DNA from: JAUIAI01 sp050633665
Lineage (GTDB): Bacteria; Pseudomonadota; Gammaproteobacteria; Burkholderiales; Burkholderiaceae_E
DNA: 64,000 nt
Assembly: GCA_050633665.1 (NCBI GenBank)
Contig: JBOEGY010000005.1
Location: 62,001 to 126,000 of the forward strand
Direction: 5' to 3'
The notes beneath the pieces are model-generated. The model was given only the letters and a program-made list of their open reading frames with translations. It had not been told where the DNA came from and ran no database searches. The translations under genes and the position numbers were made by a program. This document shows, one piece after another, positions 18,135-25,462 of the stretch (position 1 is its first letter; each line of letters opens with the position of its first letter).

Positions 18135-19514
18135 TCAGATTGACGGCGCGTTATTGTCTGGTGGCAGCACACTGGCTGTCAGCCCGGTGTTACTTGTCAA
18201 AACCGGTAACACCGGGTCTTGTTCTGCTGCGGTGTCGAGGCTTTGGGCTTCAAGGACGTCCACGCTGCTCAGCAATACCGAAGACCCGGATTGCGCCAGA
18301 CTTGTAAACGGCTGCACCTGGGTAGAGGCCTGGTTGCCATTGCCGGCCCGGTCGACCACCTCGTTAGCCTCTACCGAAATACTTAACACCCCTGACTGAT
18401 CATCTGGTGGCGTTACCGTAAGCTGGTAGGTTGTGGCGTTAACCTCGACCAAATTGCCGACCGCCGGATCATCGCCGGTGGATTCAATATCAATGGAGTC
18501 AATGCTGAATCCGGTGACGGGTTCGGTAAACGTAAACGTGAAAACCACCGGGCCCGATGCCACCGTGGTTTCATTGTCAGTAATGTCCAGGTCAGGCGCA
18601 AGCCGGTCGAATTCAACCGCTGGCGCGCTGGCTGCCAGATTGCCGATATTGCCGGCCGAGTTTGCAGCATCTGCTGGCACGCTGACGATCAGCGAGCCTT
18701 GTTCATTCTGGTTGGGCGTAATGACTGCGGTGTAGTTCGCGCCGGTTCCGCTGAAGGCTGAGACAGTGCCACCGGACACCTGGATGTCGCTGTCTGTGAA
18801 TCCCGTCACCGCCTCGCTGAAGGTAAATGTATAGGTCACGTCCTGAGTCGTAGGCTCGGCCGCTCCGTCGGCGCTAATGGAGACGGTGGGCGCTGGCAGT
18901 GTGGGCTCCGGGGCGGGAGCAGGAGGCGGCTCGGGCACCGGCGCTGGTGTGGGGCCGGGGGAAGGAACCGGAGATGGATCCGGAGAAGGGCCGGGCGCCG
19001 GTGAAGGTGTCGGCGCGGGCGCCGGGGCTGGCGAGGAGGAAGTTGCGGTTGAAGCGGAAGATCCACCGGCTAATGCGGCAAGCGCAAGCACTCCGCCGCC
19101 GGCGGCCAGAATCGGCCCCCAGCCAATCGTCGATCCGGACTCCGCTTCCGGTGGCGGCGGGGCGACGTTATCGGCACTGAAAATCACAAAGCGGCCGCTG
19201 CTCAGTGCTGCCAGCGGTTGGGTTTGCGGGGTAATGGCTTCGTTGTCCACGCCTGCAAACTGATTGAGCAGAACAGTGCAGTCATTACCGTCGCGACAGG
19301 CCAGATAAAAGTCGTTAATGGTCAGGTCAACACCATCCGGTAACCCCTGGACGATCAAATCGTTTCCGTCTCTCAGGATACGTGGTGGCCTGCCGCCGTC
19401 GGTACTGGTAATCCGGTAGACCGTACCGGGCAGGGCGGGTAGGGAGGCCGGCGTCGTACCGAGAACCAGGTCGCGAATATCGCCTTCCGGTGAAACGAGT
19501 TCAATTTTGCTCAC
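18135..19514 (-). CDS. BapA-prefix-like surface protein with two Ig-like domains
   Basis: This 459-residue protein resembles a miniature of large BapA/LapA adhesins. Residues 1 to about 110 look like the BapA prefix domain ('DLVLGTTPASLPALPGTVY', 'RDGNDLIVQGLPDGVDLTI'). A Gly/Ala-rich hydrophobic segment near 130 ('PILAAGGGVLALAALAGG') follows, then a Pro/Ala/Ser-rich linker (about 160 to 210). Two bacterial Ig-like domains come next, each with a 'FTFSEAVTGF' or 'FTFTEPVTGF' strand. Long repeats and an RTX tail are absent, so it may be a retained fragment or a genuinely short protein. No type I secretion genes are nearby. Confidence 0.65.
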   Translation of the reverse strand: MSKIELVSPEGDIRDLVLGTTPASLPALPGTVYRITSTDGGRPPRILRDGNDLIVQGLPDGVDLTINDFYLACRDGNDCTVLLNQFAGVDNEAITPQTQPLAALSSGRFVIFSADNVAPPPPEAESGSTIGWGPILAAGGGVLALAALAGGSSASTATSSSPAPAPAPTPSPAPGPSPDPSPVPSPGPTPAPVPEPPPAPAPEPTLPAPTVSISADGAAEPTTQDVTYTFTFSEAVTGFTDSDIQVSGGTVSAFSGTGANYTAVITPNQNEQGSLIVSVPADAANSAGNIGNLAASAPAVEFDRLAPDLDITDNETTVASGPVVFTFTFTEPVTGFSIDSIDIESTGDDPAVGNLVEVNATTYQLTVTPPDDQSGVLSISVEANEVVDRAGNGNQASTQVQPFTSLAQSGSSVLLSSVDVLEAQSLDTAAEQDPVLPVLTSNTGLTASVLPPDNNAPSI

Positions 19515-19672
19515 GGCGATATCTTCCTGTGTAGCGGGCCGGGGAACCGGCCGTTATTCGGGGAGGGCTAAACAGCTTAGTCGGTCGCCAGCAGCCAGAC
19601 GTTCATTTTTGTCACCAGGGGTTCGAAAGCGTGTACCGTCCATGTCGGGAGATATGAATAACGGGAGAGGAG

Positions 19673-20587
19673 ATGGATCAGCGCAGTCTTGTCATTGTGG
19701 GGAGTGGCATCATGGGTCGGGGGATTGCTGCCGTCTTTGTCAGAGCAGGATGGCAGGTGCAAGTCATTGCGCGCAATCCACAAAAATGGCCAGAGCTGCG
19801 GGCTCAGACGGCGGCATTCGCCGGCCAGAGTGAGTCAGGTGACTCGGGGCGGGTTGACTGCCATGCCGACCTTGGCGAGGCTGATTTCACCCGAACCGAG
19901 TTAGTGATTGAAACAATTGTTGAGAATCTGCAGGTCAAACAACAGTTGTTCCGCGAGCTGGATGCCCTGGTGCCGGAGTCGATTCCGATTGCCACCAATA
20001 CCAGCGGGTTCCGGGTTTCCGAGATTGCCGCGAACTGCCCCGGCCGTGAGCGAATGGCGCATGCTCACTTTTTTATGCCGGCACATCTCGTCCCGCTGGT
20101 GGAACTGGCCAGCGCTTCATTCACCAGCTCGCAAACCATAGAGTCGCTGCATCAGGTGTTCGCCGCGGTCAACCTGGTACCGGTGCGTATCAGTAGCGAT
20201 ATTCCCGGTTTGCTGGCCAACCGGATGCAACACGCGTTAATGAGAGAGGCTTACTCGCTGATGCAGCAAGGACTGGCCAGTGCAGATGACATCGATGCGG
20301 CTGTGCGGTATGGGTTCGGGTTTCGATATCTTGCTGCCGGGCCGCTGCTTCAGAAAGAAATTTCGGGGCTGGATACCCAGCTCTCGTCCGCGACCGCAAT
20401 CTATCCGGATCTGTGCAACGACTCGCTGCCCGCCAGAATGTTGACCGAGACAGTCGAGGCCGGCCATCTGGGGCTGAAAAGCGGTCAAGGGTTTCGGCCC
20501 TGGCCGCAGGCGGCTGCCCGCGCTGAATCCGAACGTTATAACAGCGCCTTGAGCGAGGCTGTCAATCTGCTGTTGCGCAAACGCTAG
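19673..20587 (+). CDS. 3-hydroxyacyl-CoA dehydrogenase family protein
   Basis: This 304-residue protein has an NAD-binding Rossmann fold at the N-terminus ('LVIVGSGIMGRGIAAVFVRAG') and a C-terminal all-helical dimerisation domain. 'HFFMPAHLVPLVEL' corresponds to the catalytic His region of the family (HFxxP). The conserved C-terminal part 'IPGLLANRMQHALMREAYSL' is present. Single-domain members act on hydroxyacyl-CoAs or other 3-hydroxy acids; with no beta-oxidation genes nearby the substrate is open. It is divergent from the BapA-like gene across 158 bases. Confidence 0.83.
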   Translation: MDQRSLVIVGSGIMGRGIAAVFVRAGWQVQVIARNPQKWPELRAQTAAFAGQSESGDSGRVDCHADLGEADFTRTELVIETIVENLQVKQQLFRELDALVPESIPIATNTSGFRVSEIAANCPGRERMAHAHFFMPAHLVPLVELASASFTSSQTIESLHQVFAAVNLVPVRISSDIPGLLANRMQHALMREAYSLMQQGLASADDIDAAVRYGFGFRYLAAGPLLQKEISGLDTQLSSATAIYPDLCNDSLPARMLTETVEAGHLGLKSGQGFRPWPQAAARAESERYNSALSEAVNLLLRKR

Positions 20588-20618
20588 GCATGCGCGGGAT
20601 TCGGCCTAGAATGCCCGC

Positions 20619-21299
20619 TTGCCCACTCTTGTGACCACTGTCGTGACTGATCCAATCCTGTCGCCTGTCGAGGCCCGCATTGTTGCCGTATTGCTCGAAA
20701 AAAAACTGACCGTGCCTGATACCTATCCGTTATCGTTGTCGGCACTGGTCTCCGGTTGCAACCAGAAATCGGCTCGCGAGCCGGTGATGGCTCTGGACGA
20801 TCAAGACGTATTAGTGGCACTGGAAAAACTACGGCGTCAGTCATGGGTCATCGAAAGCTCTGGTTCGCGGGTCTCGCGCTACGAGCAGAACGCTGCCCGG
20901 GTGTTGGGTATTGCGGGCAACGGCATGATTCTGCTCGCTGTGCTGATGTTGCGCGGACCGCAGACCGTTGCCGAACTGCGTGCCAACAGTCAGCGCTGGT
21001 ATGCATTCGTCGATGCTTCTTCAGTGGAGGCGTTCCTGAACGAATTGGCGGAACGTTCGAGCGGCGCACTGGTGGTCAAGTTGCCCCGCCAGCCTGGTGC
21101 GCGTGAATCCCGCTGGGCCCATCTGCTTTGCGGCGACGTAATCGTGCCAGATAAGGTGGCTGTTCGGGAACCCGTTGGACCTGTCGCAGGGCAGGAGTCC
21201 GGTCGGCTGGAAACCCTGGAGCGCCGGATAACCGCGCTCGAACAACAAGTCAGCGAATTGCGCGAATCGCTTAGTCAGAAATCCGTATCTGATCAATAA
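20619..21299 (+). CDS. yceH: YceH family protein (DUF480)
   Basis: This 226-residue protein has paired winged-helix domains, with the family motif 'EARIVAVLLEKKLTVPDTYPLS' split by eye into 'EARIVAVLLEKK' and 'CNQKSAREPVM'. A coiled-coil tail ('LETLERRITALEQQVSELRE') ends the protein. The function of YceH is not established; a DNA-binding role is only structural inference. The start is uncertain: a TTG at 20619 is the longest, but GTG at 20643 gives 218 residues, closer to the family length; neither has a clear SD sequence. Confidence 0.85.
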   Translation: MPTLVTTVVTDPILSPVEARIVAVLLEKKLTVPDTYPLSLSALVSGCNQKSAREPVMALDDQDVLVALEKLRRQSWVIESSGSRVSRYEQNAARVLGIAGNGMILLAVLMLRGPQTVAELRANSQRWYAFVDASSVEAFLNELAERSSGALVVKLPRQPGARESRWAHLLCGDVIVPDKVAVREPVGPVAGQESGRLETLERRITALEQQVSELRESLSQKSVSDQ

Positions 21300-21318
21300 C
21301 GCCTTTGAGGAAAGTCCT

Positions 21319-22050
21319 TTGAACAAAATAATCCTGACAGGCCATTCTTATGGCCTGGGTGCAGCTCTTGCCGTTGAGCTGGTTAGTCGCGGCGCTCATG
21401 TCATGGCTATTAGCCGTACCGCCTCCGCGCAAACTGAAGCGTCCTCGGTCGGGTCGTTGCAGCAAGTCCCCCTCGATTTGTCGGATCTGACCGCCGTGGT
21501 CGATTGGCTTGATAGTGGTGCGTTACGCGATTTTCTGGCCGGCGCTGAACAGGCAATCCTGATTAACAATGCGGGCCGGGTTGAGCCGATTGGTCCGCCT
21601 GGGCGACAGAATCCTGCCAATATCGCGCAGGCAGTCAGTCTGAATGTTGCCGCTCCGTTAATGCTCACCGATGCTTTCGTTGCCGCGACTCAAGGCCTTG
21701 GCGACCGGAGAGTGCTGCATATTTCCAGTGGCGCAGCGCGTAACGCCTATGCCGGTTGGAGTATTTATTGCGCGACCAAGGCAGCGCTGGATCAACATGC
21801 CGCCGGTGTCGTGGCAGACAATGTCGCCGGGTTACTGATAGAGAGTCTGGCGCCAGGGGTTATCGATACGGCGATGCAGGCCCAGATTCGCGCCACGACC
21901 GCCGATCGTTTTCCGGCCCTTGAGCGCTTTGAAGCCATGAAGAAGGACGGCGCGCTTGCTTCCGCCCAGACCAGTGCCGCCGCAATCGTGTCGCATTTGT
22001 TTTCGACCCGCTTCGGACAGGAAACGGCAACCGATATCCGGCAAATCTGA
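21319..22050 (+). CDS. Short-chain dehydrogenase/reductase (SDR)
   Basis: This 243-residue Rossmann-fold oxidoreductase has the cofactor motif 'TGHSYGLGAALA', the structural 'NNAG', and catalytic Ser ('ISSGA') with 'YCATK' as the YxxxK pair. The basic residue after the second strand ('ISRT') suggests NADP(H). It is similar in form to YciK/sepiapterin-reductase-like SDRs; the substrate is not evident. The start is a TTG preceded by GAGGAAAG. It follows yceH by 19 bases and precedes the DsbA-like selenoprotein by 70. Confidence 0.83.
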   Translation: MNKIILTGHSYGLGAALAVELVSRGAHVMAISRTASAQTEASSVGSLQQVPLDLSDLTAVVDWLDSGALRDFLAGAEQAILINNAGRVEPIGPPGRQNPANIAQAVSLNVAAPLMLTDAFVAATQGLGDRRVLHISSGAARNAYAGWSIYCATKAALDQHAAGVVADNVAGLLIESLAPGVIDTAMQAQIRATTADRFPALERFEAMKKDGALASAQTSAAAIVSHLFSTRFGQETATDIRQI

Positions 22051-22120
22051 ATGGCTTTGCCTGCCCGGTTTGTGCGCGTGCGATACTGTTTTCTTTTGAC
22101 TTGGAAAAGAGCGTCAGACT

Positions 22121-22759
22121 ATGACTAGCCCTATTGCTGAACCCCTGGTTGTTGAGGTTTTCTCCGACTACGTCTGACCCTGGTGTTATCTCAGTACCGT
22201 GCGTATTGAAAAACTGGTCAGGGAACACAATGTCAAGATCAAGTGGGTTCATTTTCCCTTGCATCCGGACACACCCGCTGAGGGACGTTCACTGGAAGAT
22301 TTGTTCGCTGGCAGGGGCAAAGACATTCCAGCCATGCAGGCTCAAATGCGTGAACGCATGGCGGCCGAGGGCCTCCCTTATGGCAACCGGACCATGACGT
22401 ATAACAGCCGCCTGGCTCAAGAGTTGGGCACCTGGGCCGATTCACAGCCGGGCGGTGAGGCGATTCACGACGCGCTGTTCCGAGCCTATTTCGTCGATGC
22501 CAAAGATGTCAGCGATCCGGACGTTCTGGTCGCGGTTGCCGGCTCGGTTGGTCTGCCTGAAGAAAAAGCCCGTGAAGTCCTGCTCAAACGCACTCATCAG
22601 CAAGCGGTAGACGCCGACTGGGCCAAGTCACGGCAATACGGCGTGACCGGCGTGCCGACGTTTGTTGCTGCAATGCAAGGTGTGGTGGGAGCTCAGCCCT
22701 ATGAGGCCCTTGTAGAGCTGGTACGGCAGGCCCGGAGCCAGGCCGCTCCATCAGCGTAA
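22121..22759 (+). CDS. DsbA-family (FrnE-like) selenoprotein with UPWC active site
   Basis: The frame from ATG 22121 contains one in-frame TGA at 22175-22177, codon 19, and otherwise runs open for 212 residues. The TGA falls exactly on the first Cys of the thioredoxin-fold active site: 'VFSDYV-U-PWCYL', where relatives have CPWC. The rest matches 2-hydroxychromene isomerase/DsbA-like FrnE proteins ('WAKSRQYGVTGVPTFV' supplies the cis-Pro loop). A stem-loop fit for a bacterial SECIS lies 13 bases after the TGA, and selA, selB and tRNA-Sec are within 7 kb. It is probably a cytosolic thiol/selenol oxidoreductase (no signal peptide). Starting at GTG 22199 would remove the active site. Confidence 0.9.
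22178..22223 (+). promoter_or_regulatory. Candidate SECIS element of the DsbA-like selenoprotein
   Basis: Just after the Sec codon, CCCTG (22178-22182) pairs with CAGGG (22219-22223). Inside it, TCAGTAC (22191-22197) pairs with GTATTGA (22203-22209), with one G-U pair, closing the five-base loop CGTGC. The upper stem begins 13 bases past the TGA, close to the 11 of the E. coli fdhF element that binds SelB. Folded by eye. Confidence 0.6.
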
Positions 22760-22866
22760 TGCGCGATTGGCGTTTGGCCGCCACAATATGTGTGGCTGGC
22801 TATTCGCCAAATCAGGCAATTCGGCTATCGTAGTCAGCTGGCAGCTACGCGATAATTTCAATTCTT

Positions 22867-25335
22867 ATGAAATTTCCCAAACTGGGTGTTCGATCCCGGT
22901 TTCTTGTCTGGTTGATTGCAATTGGTGTGCCCGGTGTTATTGCTGCCTGGATGGCAATGTCGGTCATCGAGACCCGATTGGCAGAAGAAATCGAAGCCAA
23001 TCTGGTCAATGCTCGGCGCCTGGAGGCCGCGCGCATCGTCGATGCGCTTAGTGCTTATGAAAAACAGGCGACCCAGCTGACGGCCGGCAAACATGTCCGT
23101 AGCTTTGTCGGCATGCTCGCCGATTATTACCGGGGTGTTTTGCCGGCAGACACGGTAATTGGCGGCGTTGATCAATTCAAACAGATTGATCCTCTTGGAC
23201 CGGTCCCGCTGGCACAACTGGCCCGACGCCTGAAAGGCAAAGCCATTACCACTGGCTCTGATGTGCGTGATCTGCAGCTGGTGGGTCTGGACGGTCGGAT
23301 ACTAGGGCAAAGCGCCGGTTTTTCGTGGGACCAACCGTATGACACCGAGGTTGTTACTCGCACACTTGAGACTGGAAAGCCACAGTTTGGTAATGCATTT
23401 CGCGTATCTCAAGGCGATGACCGTCTTGGTCTGGTCGCACCGATTTTCTCTGTTGATAGTGAAATCGTTGGCGCGCTGATTCTCGAGATGGCACTGGATC
23501 CGATTGTTGGTCTGGTCCTTGAGCATGAAGCTTACGGTGAAACCACCGAATCTCATATTGCCCAGCTTACTCCGGATGGCGACGCACAGTTCATTACGTT
23601 GTTGAGATTTAACCGGCAGGCTGCCTTTGATCTGGTGGTGCCTCGCGATCGCAACCTGCCGATCAATCAGTCATTGCAGGCGACTGGCGGAAAAGTCATC
23701 CGTGCGGCGGACTATCGCAATCAATTGTCTGTGCTGGCGATCGAAACCGTTCCGAAAACCGGCTGGGGTCTGGTGGTCAAGAAAGACTTGTCAGAAGCAG
23801 TCGCGCCGATTGTTGAAATTCAATGGGTGTTGCTATCTGCGGCTGTGATTGCCTGTCTGGCATTGTTTGGTGGCTGGTTTTTGTTTCTGCGGCCGCTGGG
23901 CAAACGGATTGATAACGCGGCTATAGCCGCAGACCGCATCGCCTCGGGGGATTACTCGTCGCTGATCAGTGACAGAACCGGTGATGAAATTGGCGAAATG
24001 TCTCGTTCGATTGATCGTCTTGCCAATGACTTGTCGGCTGGTAACCGACTGCGCGTCAATGCGGAAAAGAAGCTCGAATATCAGGCAACTCACGATGATC
24101 TGACGCAGGTCTTCAATCGCAAAAAGGCCAACGACTTTATCCGAAAATTTCTTAGTCCCGAGGCCAACAACATCAGTTCGATCTTGTTTCTGGATCTTAA
24201 CGGCTTCAAGAGCATTAACGACGGCCACGGACATGCGGTCGGCGACGAAATCCTCAAGGTAACAGCAGCCCGACTATGCCGGGCGATGCCGGATGGCCTG
24301 GTGGCAAGATGGGGGGGCGACGAATTTGTTGCGATCCTGCCGTCTGTTGACCGGACTGGCGCGGAGCAGACGGCAGATTTCGTTCGTGACCTGATTTCAG
24401 TGCCGATCGCGGTCAATCGCGGCAGTTTCAAGGTCAGTGCCAGTATTGGCGTGGGCTCGTCGGCGCCTGAACTGCGGGCGATTGATGTCGTGAACAAGGC
24501 TGACGTCAAGATGCTTGCGATGAAACAGATGCGCGACCCCAGGGCAGGTATTCTGGAGACGACCCGTTTGGTAGAAACAGCAATTCGCGATCATCAGGTG
24601 CAGATCTGGTTTCAGGCGATTGTGGCGCCCACTGATCAGGGCCAGAAAATCTATGGTGCGGAAGCGCTTGTCCGCCTGCGCGATCCGTCGGGGCGCCTTG
24701 TAGAGCCGGGGGAGTTCTTGCCGCAAATCAGCCACGCACCGGTAATGCGGGCACTGGAGGAGCGGGTTTGCGAGTTGGCACTCAATACGCTTGGACTGTG
24801 GCGCAAATTGAAGATATTTGACCAACATTTTCGGCTGGCGATTAACCTCAGCGCTCAAGCCACCAACAGCAAGGATTTCATCGAGATTTTCGAGTCGATT
24901 CGGCAAAGGGCCGACGTGCCGGCTGACAACATCATTCTTGAAATTTCTGAGGAGTCGCGAGCCTGTAACCGGCAGATTCTGCAGCGCTATGCTGACAATG
25001 GCGTCGCACTGGCTGCTGACGATGTGGGGATAGAAGGGTCAAACCTTGACCGACTTGCCTGGGACGGCGTGACGATAGCCAAGATTGACAAAAGCTGGAT
25101 CGCCGATCCCCGCGAATCGTCCGCGGCCCGCAAGACAGTGGTGCTGAAACAATTGGTGGAGATTTGCGGAAAACTCGGCATCGCGACTATTGCCGAGGGT
25201 GTCGAGACTGTTGCTCAGCAACAGTATCTTGATAGCCTGGGGATGCGCTGGATGCAAGGCTATCACTTTGACCGGCCGTGCCCGGCCAGGGAGTTTGCTG
25301 ATCGATGGGCCAAAACCCCGGTGTTGAATCGGTAA
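22867..25335 (+). CDS. Membrane-bound GGDEF/EAL cyclic-di-GMP signalling protein
   Basis: This 822-residue protein has a first membrane helix (about 10-32), a large periplasmic sensor region (33-315), a second helix (about 318-342), HAMP (to about 395), GGDEF (about 405-560) and EAL (about 570-815). The cyclase motif 'RWGGDEF' is intact; no canonical RxxD inhibitory site precedes it. EAL residues needed for metal and substrate are present ('EALVRL', 'INLSAQ', 'EISEES', 'DDVG', 'AKIDKSW', 'AEGVE', 'QGY'). The loop after the paired Asp reads DDVGIEG instead of DDFGTGY. Which activity dominates is unclear. It converges on tRNA-Sec 20 bases downstream. Confidence 0.92.
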   Translation: MKFPKLGVRSRFLVWLIAIGVPGVIAAWMAMSVIETRLAEEIEANLVNARRLEAARIVDALSAYEKQATQLTAGKHVRSFVGMLADYYRGVLPADTVIGGVDQFKQIDPLGPVPLAQLARRLKGKAITTGSDVRDLQLVGLDGRILGQSAGFSWDQPYDTEVVTRTLETGKPQFGNAFRVSQGDDRLGLVAPIFSVDSEIVGALILEMALDPIVGLVLEHEAYGETTESHIAQLTPDGDAQFITLLRFNRQAAFDLVVPRDRNLPINQSLQATGGKVIRAADYRNQLSVLAIETVPKTGWGLVVKKDLSEAVAPIVEIQWVLLSAAVIACLALFGGWFLFLRPLGKRIDNAAIAADRIASGDYSSLISDRTGDEIGEMSRSIDRLANDLSAGNRLRVNAEKKLEYQATHDDLTQVFNRKKANDFIRKFLSPEANNISSILFLDLNGFKSINDGHGHAVGDEILKVTAARLCRAMPDGLVARWGGDEFVAILPSVDRTGAEQTADFVRDLISVPIAVNRGSFKVSASIGVGSSAPELRAIDVVNKADVKMLAMKQMRDPRAGILETTRLVETAIRDHQVQIWFQAIVAPTDQGQKIYGAEALVRLRDPSGRLVEPGEFLPQISHAPVMRALEERVCELALNTLGLWRKLKIFDQHFRLAINLSAQATNSKDFIEIFESIRQRADVPADNIILEISEESRACNRQILQRYADNGVALAADDVGIEGSNLDRLAWDGVTIAKIDKSWIADPRESSAARKTVVLKQLVEICGKLGIATIAEGVETVAQQQYLDSLGMRWMQGYHFDRPCPAREFADRWAKTPVLNR

Positions 25336-25354
25336 GCGCTCGGTACCAGAGGGT

Positions 25355-25449
25355 TGGCGGAAAGGGGTGGGAGTTGAACTCACCAGACACGCTTGACGCA
25401 TCTCATCGGCTTTGAAGGCCGTGCGGGCCACCGGACCCGATCCCTTTCC
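25355..25449 (-). tRNA. selC: tRNA-Sec (anticodon TCA)
   Basis: On the minus strand a 95-base tRNA with encoded CCA runs from 25449 to 25355. The acceptor stem has eight pairs (GGAAAGGG with CCCUUUCC), the hallmark of bacterial tRNA-Sec. The anticodon UCA is at 25415-25413 in loop CUUCAAA. A long variable arm (around GAUGAGAUGCGUCAAGCGUGUCUGGUGAG, partly stem) follows, and the T arm contains GUUCAAC. It lies 13 bases after the selB stop on the same strand and is probably cotranscribed with selAB. It reads the UGA codons of the selenoprotein genes nearby. Confidence 0.95.
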
Positions 25450-25462
25450 GTGGTCTAACGCG

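Noticed and set aside
18877..19263. Plus-strand Gly/Ala-rich open frame opposite the BapA-like gene
   Set aside because: It is the mirror of the Pro/Ala-rich linker on the other strand, low in complexity and without an SD sequence.
22199..22759. DsbA-like gene starting at GTG 22199
   Set aside because: This start removes the thioredoxin-fold active site, which lies in frame just upstream with an ATG and spacing typical of a gene.
25335..25355. Terminator between the GGDEF/EAL gene and tRNA-Sec
   Set aside because: The gap is only 20 bases and shows no stable stem with a T-run on either strand.
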